NCBI GenBank assembly: GCA_016745315.1
Contig: CP066886.1
Span: 4,464,501 to 4,528,500 of the forward strand
From: Arthrospira sp. PCC 9108
Lineage (GTDB): Bacteria; Cyanobacteriota; Cyanobacteriia; Cyanobacteriales; Microcoleaceae
DNA: 64,000 nucleotides
Reading direction: 5' to 3'
Below the pieces are notes generated by a model. The model searched no databases. It had not been told where the DNA came from and was given only the letters and a program-made list of their open reading frames with translations. Position 1 is the first letter of the stretch; the number at the start of each line of letters is the position of its first letter. The position numbers were made by a program, and so were the translations under genes. Below, piece after piece: positions 1 to 8,112 of the stretch.

Positions 1-87
1 CACACGGTGAAGATGCTTGGCGAGGGGTTAAGTGCCGACTCCCCGATGACCCAAGAATCCCCGTCCTTTTAGGGCTGGGAGTGTCAA
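1..87 (+). mobile_element. Right end of an IS200/IS605-type element (partial)
   Basis: The window opens in a short open frame ending at a TAG at 70-72. It is followed by a small hairpin (ccgtcctttt / agggctggg) and the end-like string gggagtgtcaa. This arrangement, a coding tail followed by a GC hairpin and a GTCAA-type end, resembles the 3' end of tnpB-bearing IS605 elements, where the omega RNA lies. The upstream part is outside the window, so the assignment is an inference from pattern only. Confidence 0.4.
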
Positions 88-124
88 TAGCGATAATTGT
101 GTATTAAGTCGAAGGAGATTTAAC

Positions 125-535
125 ATGGTAGAACCTACCAAAAGTGCCAACCCTACCACCACTTCCCTACCAGGAGGAAGTATGACACCCACCACAGACG
201 AGGGACCCAGTAAAGAACAATTTGAAGAAATCAAAGAGAAAGTCGTTGTCTTTTTGTCGGAATTACCGGGTTATGTTTCCAAGTTTTTCGGGGAGTATCA
301 AAAACCTATTGTTACTATCCTGTTAATTGTGGTGGCATTGGTGACAATTAAGGTGTTATTTGCGGTAGTTGATGCCCTCAATGATATTCCCTTTGTGGCT
401 CCCACTTTTGAGTTAATTGGCATGGGATATGCGGCTTGGTTTGTTTACCGTTACCTGCTGAAAGCATCCACCCGCCAGGAATTAGTACAGGAAGTTAACT
501 CCTTCCGCCAACAGATTTTTGGCAATAAATCCTAA
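125..535 (+). CDS. curT: CAAD-domain thylakoid membrane protein (CurT-like)
   Basis: Small integral membrane protein of 136 aa. A Pro/Thr-rich soluble N-terminus (about 1-30) is followed by an amphipathic helix (about 33-55), two membrane helices (about 60-80 and 90-110) and a short charged tail (RQELVQEVNSFRQQIF). This is the layout of the CAAD/CURT1 family. Members bend thylakoid membranes (CurT in cyanobacteria, CURT1 in plants), and the same domain is appended to some cyanobacterial aminoacyl-tRNA synthetases. Here it stands alone, which fits CurT. The start is supported by a strong GGAG ribosome-binding site 9 bases upstream (gaaggagatttaac). It is monocistronic, with a terminator just downstream. 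Confidence 0.85.
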   Translation: MVEPTKSANPTTTSLPGGSMTPTTDEGPSKEQFEEIKEKVVVFLSELPGYVSKFFGEYQKPIVTILLIVVALVTIKVLFAVVDALNDIPFVAPTFELIGMGYAAWFVYRYLLKASTRQELVQEVNSFRQQIFGNKS

Positions 536-558
536 CTAGAAAACCGCAGATTTGCATT

Positions 559-582
559 GGGCGCAATAGCGCCCTATTTTTT
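559..582 (+). terminator. Rho-independent terminator of curT
   Basis: Perfect 6-bp stem GGGCGC/GCGCCC with an AATA loop at 559-574, followed by TATTTTTT. It lies 24 bases after the curT stop and 4 bases before the end of the convergent methyltransferase gene, so it may act on both strands. Confidence 0.85.
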
Positions 583-585
583 AAC

Positions 586-1539
586 TCAAGGTTTGATGGC
601 AATAATAGTTCGATGACGGGGGTCAGTTTCCACAGTGGTTTGATAGTCAAAGCCGGATTCTGATAAGGTGGTTTCTACGTCAAAGGTATAGTAATCATCC
701 GTCCAGGGTTCTGTACTTTTCATTAAAGTAAATAGCACCGGCGGCAGATTTTGAATGACGGCAGATTTGGGGTTATTATCAACTATGGCTAAAACACCAT
801 GCGATCGCAAAATTCGTAAGGCTTCTTTAAATATGTTCCGCGTCGCTGTTCGTGGTAATTCATGAATCAAAAATTGTAAAGTTACCACATCAAAAGAATC
901 ATCAGCAAAACCCGTATTCTCAGCGTTAGCGTGTTTCCACTCACTAATTTTTCCTTCAGTATCCCGCATTTTCGCCACCGATAACATATAGGGAGATAAA
1001 TCTAACCCTACTGTTCGGATTGAGGTTTCTTGTCTGTGTTGATAATAGTTATGTAAGGCTTGGGTAGAGATTCCCACCGAACAACCTATATCTAAAATAT
1101 CACGAACTGGGTTAGGGCTATAATTTTCTAAAACCTGATGAAAACTGTGGCGCAACCTTTCCTGGGCTGTTAGCCATGATAAATCCTCTTTTGGCCATAC
1201 TCGCAAAGCCATGGAATAGGTAGCAGACTCCGCCTCAAAAGCAGCTTTCCAGCAAAGATTTCCGTCATCATAAGCATGAAAGGGAACTTGATAATAGTCG
1301 GGGTAAACTACTGTGGTATCAGTGATTTCTGGGAGTAAGGCTTTCACGTCAGACCCTTCGAGTTGCTGATAAGTTTCTCGCCAGGGAATACCTTTCTTTT
1401 CGGCGGTTTTAATTAACACCCGTCTAGCCTGATATTTCATGACGCTGAAAATCGGCTTAGTTTGGATAAGAAGATTGACAAATTGGGAGAGGAAATCACC
1501 ACCAGCCCAGTCGGGTTTGATTTTATCACTTGTATTCAT
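586..1539 (-). CDS. Class I SAM-dependent methyltransferase
   Basis: 317 aa. The C-terminal half is a Rossmann-type methyltransferase fold. Motif I is DILDIGCSVG (147-156), followed by an acidic loop (VGLDLS) and the motif NTGFADDSFDVVTLQFLIHELP, typical of UbiE/COQ5-like Methyltransf_11 enzymes. The first ~140 residues are a helical extension found in related cyanobacterial proteins. The substrate cannot be deduced. The gene runs convergent to curT and divergent from the kinase gene, so it is probably transcribed alone from the 95-bp divergent spacer. Confidence 0.8.
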   Translation of the reverse strand: MNTSDKIKPDWAGGDFLSQFVNLLIQTKPIFSVMKYQARRVLIKTAEKKGIPWRETYQQLEGSDVKALLPEITDTTVVYPDYYQVPFHAYDDGNLCWKAAFEAESATYSMALRVWPKEDLSWLTAQERLRHSFHQVLENYSPNPVRDILDIGCSVGISTQALHNYYQHRQETSIRTVGLDLSPYMLSVAKMRDTEGKISEWKHANAENTGFADDSFDVVTLQFLIHELPRTATRNIFKEALRILRSHGVLAIVDNNPKSAVIQNLPPVLFTLMKSTEPWTDDYYTFDVETTLSESGFDYQTTVETDPRHRTIIAIKP

Positions 1540-1633
1540 CAGACGGACATTATAATCATCAACAGTTGATTATCTCATAGTCTCAGCCTCTGTGTTACAG
1601 TTAAGCCATAAGTATATCCCAGGGGAAAAAATC

Positions 1634-3181
1634 ATGAGTCTTTGTTTTAATCCCGTCTGTCGCCACGAAAACCCCAAGGATATTGTATCCTGTGAACGCT
1701 GCGGTCAGTCATTAAAGTTAGGCGATCGCTATCGAGCATTGAGAGAAATTGGGTCTGGGGGGTTTGGAACTACCTATTTAGGGATAATAGATGAAAGCGA
1801 AACTAATCACCCCCCCTGTGCGATTAAACAATTTTCCCCCCTTCTGACTAATGATGCTCAGGTCTCCTCTCGCCTCTTCCGTCGAGAAGCTCAAAGTTTG
1901 CAGGTAGTTAATCATCCCCAAATCCCCAAATTTTTGGCATATTTTGCCATAGATGAACAACAGTATATTATCCAGGAATTTATCCCCGGAGAAACCTTAG
2001 CACAAGAACTCGCAGAAACGGGGATATTTGGGGAAAGCCAAATCCGAGATATCCTCAATCAAATTTTACCAATTTTACAATATCTACACGCCAGAAACCT
2101 AATTCATCGGGATGTTAAACCCGCTAATATTATCCGTAGACAAAGCGATAAACGTCTCTTTTTAGTAGACTTTGGGGCGAGTAAACTCCACACGGGAACT
2201 AACCTGGCTAAAACGGGAACTAGCATCGGAACTGCTGAATTTGTAGCCCCGGAACAATTGCGAGGAAAAGCCGTTTTTGCTAGTGACCTGTATAGTTTAG
2301 GTGTTACCTGTATTCATTTATTAACGAATACATCACCGTTTAATTTAGTTGATGGTGATAATAATTGGGTATGGCGAGACTGGCTTGGCAAAAATCCTGT
2401 TAGTCCTCAATTAGCGGAAGTTTTATATGGTCTAATTTCGCCACGTCTAAGTAACCGTTATACATCAGCTTCAGCCGCCTTAACAGACCTAAATCAGCCC
2501 CGGAAAGCGAAAAATATATATCGCAATTATTTGTGGTTTGGGAGTGCGATCGCCGCTTCTATTGCCTTTTTCTCTGTGTTGAAAACCACCCAACAATCAG
2601 CAAAGATTGAAGAAACCCCCACCTCACGAGATACCCCTACCTCACGAGATGAGCCGATTATTCGCCCCAGCAATTTAGAGGTAATTAAATCCCTATCTAC
2701 TTATATGAATATTCAAAATGAAGCCTATTTAGACACTGGTAAATTTCCTCAAGAACTATCACAATTAATTGCTCTACCCACCCATTATTTTGATGTGCAA
2801 GTTATTAATAATCATGGAGTCCAAATAGCCGCCATTCCTCGCCAAAGTGATAGTTATGGTTATGTGGCGGTTTTATGGGGGGGTAAAATGTCAGATGCCG
2901 ATACCAAACGCCAACAAAATTGGCAACCCAAAGACCCCACAGACTGGGGAACTTTTAGCCTGCCTAGTTTTCGGAAAACCCCCTCTGATTATATCACCAG
3001 AGTTAACTATTGTGAAAGCATCCAAACTACCACAGAGCCCCCATTATTATCAACGGTAGGGGAATCACTACCTCTTTCCACAGATGAATTACCCTGTCCC
3101 CCAGGTTATGCTTTTTCCCTGGGAATAATTGATGCGATGGGTCGATTATCCGCCGAAAGTTCACCAACCCATCTTCCGTAG
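1634..3181 (+). CDS. Ser/Thr protein kinase with zinc ribbon and pilin-like C-terminal domain
   Basis: 515 aa from the ATG at 1634. That start is preferred over 1592 because AGGGGA precedes it and the zinc ribbon begins at residue 4. Domains in order: a four-Cys zinc ribbon (C4, C9, C20, C23); an Hanks-type kinase with glycine loop GSGGFG (40-45), IKQF lysine, HRDVKPANII catalytic loop, DFGAS and APEQ motifs; one membrane helix near 296-313; a Thr/Ser/Arg linker with the repeat TSRDTPTSRDE; and an extracytoplasmic segment starting ISLSTYMNIQNEAYLDTGKF-like (EVIKSLSTYMNIQNEAYL). The last part resembles the type IV pilin-like G/H domain of cyanobacteria. All catalytic residues are present, so it should be an active membrane kinase sensing through the outer domain. 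The pilin-like call is from memory of the family and less certain. Confidence 0.85.
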   Translation: MSLCFNPVCRHENPKDIVSCERCGQSLKLGDRYRALREIGSGGFGTTYLGIIDESETNHPPCAIKQFSPLLTNDAQVSSRLFRREAQSLQVVNHPQIPKFLAYFAIDEQQYIIQEFIPGETLAQELAETGIFGESQIRDILNQILPILQYLHARNLIHRDVKPANIIRRQSDKRLFLVDFGASKLHTGTNLAKTGTSIGTAEFVAPEQLRGKAVFASDLYSLGVTCIHLLTNTSPFNLVDGDNNWVWRDWLGKNPVSPQLAEVLYGLISPRLSNRYTSASAALTDLNQPRKAKNIYRNYLWFGSAIAASIAFFSVLKTTQQSAKIEETPTSRDTPTSRDEPIIRPSNLEVIKSLSTYMNIQNEAYLDTGKFPQELSQLIALPTHYFDVQVINNHGVQIAAIPRQSDSYGYVAVLWGGKMSDADTKRQQNWQPKDPTDWGTFSLPSFRKTPSDYITRVNYCESIQTTTEPPLLSTVGESLPLSTDELPCPPGYAFSLGIIDAMGRLSAESSPTHLP

Positions 3182-3185
3182 AAAT

Positions 3186-3220
3186 TAGCGCCAAAATTAT
3201 GATCAAATCTCTTGGCGCTA
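3186..3220. terminator. Hairpin between convergent genes
   Basis: Perfect 9-bp inverted repeat TAGCGCCAA/TTGGCGCTA with a 17-base loop. It starts 4 bases after the kinase stop and lies between convergent genes. There is no T-run, so classification as a terminator is tentative. Confidence 0.5.
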
Positions 3221-3256
3221 TAACCTGGTAAATATAGCCGTGATTTCAACTATTGA

Positions 3257-4279
3257 CTAATCAGGTAGTAAAACAATCCGATAGCGGGCTTGATTAGCGG
3301 CTACCTTATCCATGGCTTCATTGATTTGACTTAATGGCATAGTTTCAATCATCGGTTTAATCTGATTCACCGCCGCAAACTCCAGCATTTCCGCCATAAA
3401 CCGCCGACCGCCGACAACGCTACCCACCACAGCTTTTTGACCAAAAATCAAAGGAATTAGGGGTATATTTAAAGTCGAAACTGGGATACCCACAAAACAC
3501 AAAACCCCGTTATTAGCTAACAAGCTAAAAGCCGCATCCCAATCAGTTTCTGAAGAGATAGTAGAAAGCACTAGATCAAAACTTCCGGCGATCGCCTTCA
3601 TTTGTTCAGCCGTCCCCCATTGTTGGAAGTGATGAGCGCCAAATTCTGTAGCTTGTTCTTGTTTATTTAGGGAAGTAGAAAACGCCGTAACTTCAGCCCC
3701 CATAGCCCTAGCAAACTTAATCGCTAGGTGTCCGAGTCCGCCAATTCCCATCACCCCAACTTTCATCCCAGGATGTTTTATATAGGTCCGCAAGGGCGTA
3801 TAAACAGTAATTCCGGCACATAATAGGGGGGCGGCGCTGGCGGAGTCTAAAGCATCGGGTATTTTATAGGTAAAATCTGCGGGAACCCGTAGGCGGTCAG
3901 CAAACCCCCCATAATGACCGACAATCAGACCTGTGTAGCCCTCACGACAGATATTTTCTTCTCCTTGTAAGCAATGGTCACAAGACCTACAGGAATTTCT
4001 AATCCAGCCAACTCCTACGCGATCGCCTTTATGCAGAAAAGTCACTTTTTCCCCAACTTCCGTAACTTCTCCAACCACTTCATGACCGGGAACCAGGGGA
4101 TATTGACTGACATTCCAATCATTATCTCTCATGTGAAGATCCGTATGACACAAGCCATTGTGAGTGACTCTAATTTCTACTTCATCAACCTGTAGAGGTT
4201 CTGGTTCATATTCCCAAGGTTGCAATTTTTCACCAGGATTTAAAGCCGCATAAGCCTTAACTTTAGTGGCTGTAGTCAT
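3257..4279 (-). CDS. Zinc-dependent NAD(P) alcohol dehydrogenase
   Basis: 340 aa from the ATG at 4279, which has AGGAAAA upstream; an in-frame extension to 4354 looks non-coding. Medium-chain dehydrogenase of the cinnamyl-alcohol-dehydrogenase/YahK group. It has catalytic zinc ligands C44 (GLCHTDLH) and GHE, a four-Cys structural zinc lobe (CRSCDHC and following C), and a cofactor fold GIGGLGHLAIKFA. Cyanobacterial homologues (for example slr1192 of Synechocystis) reduce medium-chain aldehydes with NADPH. It lies downstream of adhE on the same strand, 245 bp away. Together they suggest aldehyde/alcohol conversion during dark fermentation. Confidence 0.85.
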   Translation of the reverse strand: MTTATKVKAYAALNPGEKLQPWEYEPEPLQVDEVEIRVTHNGLCHTDLHMRDNDWNVSQYPLVPGHEVVGEVTEVGEKVTFLHKGDRVGVGWIRNSCRSCDHCLQGEENICREGYTGLIVGHYGGFADRLRVPADFTYKIPDALDSASAAPLLCAGITVYTPLRTYIKHPGMKVGVMGIGGLGHLAIKFARAMGAEVTAFSTSLNKQEQATEFGAHHFQQWGTAEQMKAIAGSFDLVLSTISSETDWDAAFSLLANNGVLCFVGIPVSTLNIPLIPLIFGQKAVVGSVVGGRRFMAEMLEFAAVNQIKPMIETMPLSQINEAMDKVAANQARYRIVLLPD

Positions 4280-4450
4280 ATTAATATTTTCCTGATTATT
4301 AGCATTGCCTTGTATTGTACAATCCCCTTTAATAACCCCAGTCAAAATTAACATTTTTTTAACTTTTGGGCGGGTGGCATTTTCAGCAATAGCCAGATAG
4401 TTGGGGAGAATTTGGTCAAGTGATGATTACTCAAAACAGGTCAACCAAAT

Positions 4451-4472
4451 GGCGATCGCAATAGCGATCGCC
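4451..4472. repeat. Perfect hairpin made of two HIP1 octamers
   Basis: GGCGATCGC-AATA-GCGATCGCC: two copies of the HIP1 palindrome facing each other across 4 bases, in the spacer between adhE and the alcohol dehydrogenase gene. It can form a 9-bp stem and might act as an intercistronic RNA structure. There is no following T-run. Confidence 0.7.
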
Positions 4473-4523
4473 AAAAACCCAAAGTTAAGTAAGTTTGATG
4501 GAAATATCTGCCATTAAATCGGA

Positions 4524-7295
4524 TTACATAACCCCAGTTTTCCACCAAGCATCATTTAACCCGATTAACGTATCCTTATCCAGGTCGCCAACAGCCATAG
4601 CCGAGTCACCACCTTGACAATACTTTTCAATCATGTTTAGATATTCTGTTTGTTGAGTTTTCCGGCTTTCTTCTGGCTGACATTCTGGGTGAATTGGTGC
4701 TTTTTTAACAGCCGGTTCATGATAAGCAGTAGCGTACAAATTCTGCAAATCACCAATTAACGGATAACGGGGGTTAGCAGCAGTACATTGGTCATCAAAA
4801 GCCTGGTTAGCCAAATTAGGTAAGTTACTCATAAATTCCTTTTCTTCGATGTCTAGTGATTGTTTAATCGTCGGTGGAATCTCAATTTGTTGCTTGAGGT
4901 ATTCCACAGCTTCTATCAATTTTTCTACCTTCTCATCAAGGGTATTTCCGCCTAATTTTAGGTAGTCAGATATTTCTGCATAACGCTGTTTAGCTTGGGG
5001 GTATTCATACTGCGGAAAAATCGCCTGTTTAAAAGGAGCATCCGTAGAATTATACCGAATCACATGGGAAATCATTAAAGCATTTGCCAAGCCGTGAGGT
5101 AAATGGAAAGTCGAACCTAATTTGTGTGCTAGGGAATGACAAATACCTAAAAAAGCATTCGCAAAAGCCATGCCAGCAATAGTGGCAGCATAATGCACCT
5201 GTTCACGCGCCTTCGGGTCTTTTGCGCCATTTTGATAAGCAGAAGGCAAGTATTTAAACAGTAACCCTAATGCCTCTAATGCCAGTCCATTAGTAAACTG
5301 TGACCCACAAATTGAGACATAGGCTTCTAAGGCGTGAGTCACCGCATCAATACCACCATAAGCCGTTAGTTTCTTCGGCATATTTAAGGTTAATTCCGGA
5401 TCAACGATCGCCATATTTGGGGTCAGCGCATAATCAGCCAGAGGATATTTAATCCCCGTGCGATCGTCCGTAACCACAGCAAAAGGTGTCACCTCAGAAC
5501 CCGTCCCAGAAGTAGTAGGAATTGCCACCATAATAGCTTTATTTCCTAGTTCTGGTAAAGCATAAACCCGCTTCCGAATATCCATAAATCGCGTCGCCAA
5601 ACCGTCAAACTCAATTTCCGGATGTTCGTACATCAGCCACATAATTTTAGCCGCATCCATGGGGGAACCGCCACCAAAAGCGATGATAATATCGGGCTGA
5701 TAACTATTCATAAGTTCCACCCCTTTATTAATATTAGAAAGTTTCGGGTCTGGTTCCACATCATAGAACACATAATGGGGTACTCCTATCCGGTCTAACA
5801 CCTCCGTAACTTGCGTAACTAATCCCATATCAAACAGAGGTTTATCCGTCACAATAAAAGCCCGTTTTTTACCCTGTAACTCTCCCAGGGCTACTGGTAA
5901 ACATCCCCCCTTAAAGTAAATCTTGGGCGGCACTCGGAACCACAACATATTTTCCCGACGTTGCGCGACATTTTTAATGTTTAATAAATGGTGAGGTTCC
6001 ACATTTTCGCTAATCGAATTACCCCCCCAACTACCGCATCCTAAAGTCAGAGAAGGAGACAGTCGGAAATTGTAAACGTCGCCAATAGCCCCCTGAGAAG
6101 AAGGAGTATTAATTAAGACCCGCCCAGTTTGCAAGCGACTTTCAAAATATTTGATATGTTCGCTATTCCCAGGATGAGTATACAAAACAGATGTATGTCC
6201 TTTACCACCAAAAATAATTAACTTTTGGGCGGTCTCAACTGCTGCGGGGAAACTACTAGCCCGATACATTGCCAAAATTGGCGATAGCTTTTCATAAGAT
6301 AGAGGTTCATTAACCCCAACTTCCGTCACCTCCCCTATCAGAACTTTAGTATTTTCTTGTACTTGAATACCTGCCATTTCTGCCAATTTTTGCACCGACT
6401 GACCCACAATTTCTGGATTTAATCGCCCATCTTTGAGAATCAGTTGTCGGATGGCTTCTTTTTCCTGCTGTTTCAGAAAATAACCGCCCCTAGCTATCAA
6501 CTCCTGCTTAACACTGGTATACACCTCATCTTGAACAATTACTGCTTGTTCAGAAGCGCAAATCATACCATTGTCAAAAGTTTTGCTAATTAAGATAGAA
6601 GAAACAGCCATTTTTAGGTCTGCAGTTGCATCAATAATCGCCGGAGTATTCCCAGAACCCACCCCCATGCTAGGATGTCCAGATGAATAAGCAGCCTGCA
6701 CCATTCCCGGTCCGCCTGTTGCTAAAATTAGGCTGATATCAGGATGCTGCATCAACTCTTGAGACCATTGGAGAGTTGGGTTATCTATCCATCCAATAAT
6801 TCCCTTTGGTGCGCCAGCAGCTACCGCAGCATCTAGGATAATTTTGGCAGCTTTAATCGTGCATTCTGTGGCTCTGGGGTGAGGAGAAAAGATAATACCA
6901 TTGCGGGTTTTGAGGGCTAATAAGGCTTTAAAAATAGCCGTAGATGTCGGATTAGTTGTCGGGATAATTCCCGCCACAATTCCTAGGGGTTCAGCGATTT
7001 TTTGCCAGCCATAATGGGGGTCAGATTCGATAACATCACAGGTTTTTTCGCCTTTGTATTTGTTGTAAATGTATTCAGAAGCAAAGTGATTTTTGATTAC
7101 CTTGTCTTCTACTACTCCCATTCCCGTTTCTTCTACGGCCATTTGAGCCAGATTAATCCGGGATGCGTTGGCGGCTAAAGCAGCGACTTGGAAAATTTTG
7201 TCTACCTGTTTTTGGCTGTAAGTGGCGTATTGGGCTTGAGCATCTTTGACTTGTTGGATTAAATCATTCAGGTGAGTTTCTTGGCTAATTATCAT
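4524..7295 (-). CDS. adhE: Bifunctional acetaldehyde-CoA/alcohol dehydrogenase
   Basis: 923 aa, full length for AdhE. The N-terminal half is a CoA-acylating aldehyde dehydrogenase with catalytic C246 in MICASEQAV. The C-terminal half is an iron-dependent alcohol dehydrogenase with GGGSPMDAAK, TSGTGSEVTPFAV and the metal-binding stretch HSLAHKLGSTFHLPHG. It converts acetyl-CoA to ethanol through acetaldehyde with two NADH, a fermentation route used in the dark without oxygen. AdhE forms spirosome filaments in other bacteria. The long 5' spacer (7296-8112), with an inverted repeat about 170 bp upstream, may carry its control region. Confidence 0.95.
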   Translation of the reverse strand: MIISQETHLNDLIQQVKDAQAQYATYSQKQVDKIFQVAALAANASRINLAQMAVEETGMGVVEDKVIKNHFASEYIYNKYKGEKTCDVIESDPHYGWQKIAEPLGIVAGIIPTTNPTSTAIFKALLALKTRNGIIFSPHPRATECTIKAAKIILDAAVAAGAPKGIIGWIDNPTLQWSQELMQHPDISLILATGGPGMVQAAYSSGHPSMGVGSGNTPAIIDATADLKMAVSSILISKTFDNGMICASEQAVIVQDEVYTSVKQELIARGGYFLKQQEKEAIRQLILKDGRLNPEIVGQSVQKLAEMAGIQVQENTKVLIGEVTEVGVNEPLSYEKLSPILAMYRASSFPAAVETAQKLIIFGGKGHTSVLYTHPGNSEHIKYFESRLQTGRVLINTPSSQGAIGDVYNFRLSPSLTLGCGSWGGNSISENVEPHHLLNIKNVAQRRENMLWFRVPPKIYFKGGCLPVALGELQGKKRAFIVTDKPLFDMGLVTQVTEVLDRIGVPHYVFYDVEPDPKLSNINKGVELMNSYQPDIIIAFGGGSPMDAAKIMWLMYEHPEIEFDGLATRFMDIRKRVYALPELGNKAIMVAIPTTSGTGSEVTPFAVVTDDRTGIKYPLADYALTPNMAIVDPELTLNMPKKLTAYGGIDAVTHALEAYVSICGSQFTNGLALEALGLLFKYLPSAYQNGAKDPKAREQVHYAATIAGMAFANAFLGICHSLAHKLGSTFHLPHGLANALMISHVIRYNSTDAPFKQAIFPQYEYPQAKQRYAEISDYLKLGGNTLDEKVEKLIEAVEYLKQQIEIPPTIKQSLDIEEKEFMSNLPNLANQAFDDQCTAANPRYPLIGDLQNLYATAYHEPAVKKAPIHPECQPEESRKTQQTEYLNMIEKYCQGGDSAMAVGDLDKDTLIGLNDAWWKTGVM

Positions 7296-7463
7296 GGTTT
7301 AAACTATCCATAGTTTATACGATTTGCTAGGCTACATTTTGCCAAGAATATGCTATCAAATATGGTAATTGCCATACTCAGCCCCGACGATGATATTTAA
7401 TCATTGCCAGCAATTATAGCCTATTCAGGCGATGTGAAAATAGATGCCATTTAGTTCAAAAAG

Positions 7464-7508
7464 GTAGGTATGGTTAGCTGTTACACATTGGTTTTAACAC
7501 ATACCTAC
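7464..7508. promoter_or_regulatory. Inverted repeat upstream of adhE
   Basis: Perfect 9-bp arms GTAGGTATG (7464-7472) and CATACCTAC (7500-7508) around 27 bases, with near-matching inner bases (GTTA/TAAC). It lies about 170 bp upstream of adhE, in the spacer shared with the divergent STAND gene. It could be an operator or an RNA hairpin. Function is inferred from position only. Confidence 0.4.
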
Positions 7509-7632
7509 ATATAGACGAACTCTGATTACAAAAGGATTTCAGTATGTAATCTGGACTGATTAGTTATTGGTAGCTAACCTTTAACTCTGCCCACCTTCAT
7601 TTATAACAAACTAAATTCTCTCTGTCAGCAGC

Positions 7633-7660
7633 AAAAAGTAGGATTGTGTATCTACTTTTT
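7633..7660. other. Palindrome ending in a T-run
   Basis: AAAAAGTAG (7633-7641) and CTACTTTTT (7652-7660) form a 9-bp stem with a 10-base loop and run on into another T. It could terminate transcription in either direction. It lies 50 bp before the decamer array, in a stretch with no gene, so it might close a small unannotated RNA. Confidence 0.35.
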
Positions 7661-7710
7661 TCGGAAAATCTCGGCTTGCGGGCCGCGAAATGGTAGGCAA
7701 AAGTTTCCCA

Positions 7711-7830
7711 AGTCGGATAAAGTTAAATAAAGTTCGATTAAGTAGCATGGAGTAATAGCAAGTGGGATAACGTAGTTTAAAGTAGTATTCAGTTGTCAAA
7801 AGTTGTCAAAAGTTGTCAAAAGTGGTATAA
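7711..7830. repeat. Degenerate 10-bp tandem array, about 12 units
   Basis: Twelve consecutive 10-base blocks starting at 7711; eleven begin AGT, and the exception at 7771 begins CGT. Several match AGTNNNATAA (7711, 7721, 7761, 7821). Three consecutive blocks (7791, 7801, 7811) are identical, AGTTGTCAAA. The period equals about one DNA helix turn. The array ends 282 bp upstream of the STAND NTPase gene. The only open frames across it are 62 and 78 codons, without recognisable protein character. The rest of the 7296-8112 spacer holds the inverted repeats listed separately and nothing else I recognise. Confidence 0.8.
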
Positions 7831-8112
7831 AATTCTCATAGGTAAGGGACCACTACTAGACATTTTCCAAATATATAACATATATATAGGACAGCCTCAA
7901 GGATTCTATGCCGTCTGTTACCTGTCCCTGGTCTCCTCCTCAACTCAGATAGTTGTTTTCAGTCACAGGTTGGGAGTTATGAGATCACAGATATATGGGC
8001 TCTTTTTATCTGTGATGCGGTGTTATTAGTCAAGAGTCCCTTATCCCCCGATCACGGATCGCTACTGGTGAAGATGAGACAATTTGAATAAGTAATAACA
8101 CTTATTAGTATT

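Noticed and set aside
7711..7830. CRISPR array
   Set aside because: Units are 10 bp and contiguous; there are no repeats of 23-40 bp with unique spacers, and no cas gene nearby.
7611..8029. Open frames of 62 and 78 codons in the adhE/STAND spacer
   Set aside because: They overlap the decamer array, have no ribosome site or protein-like composition, and start with non-ATG or weak contexts.
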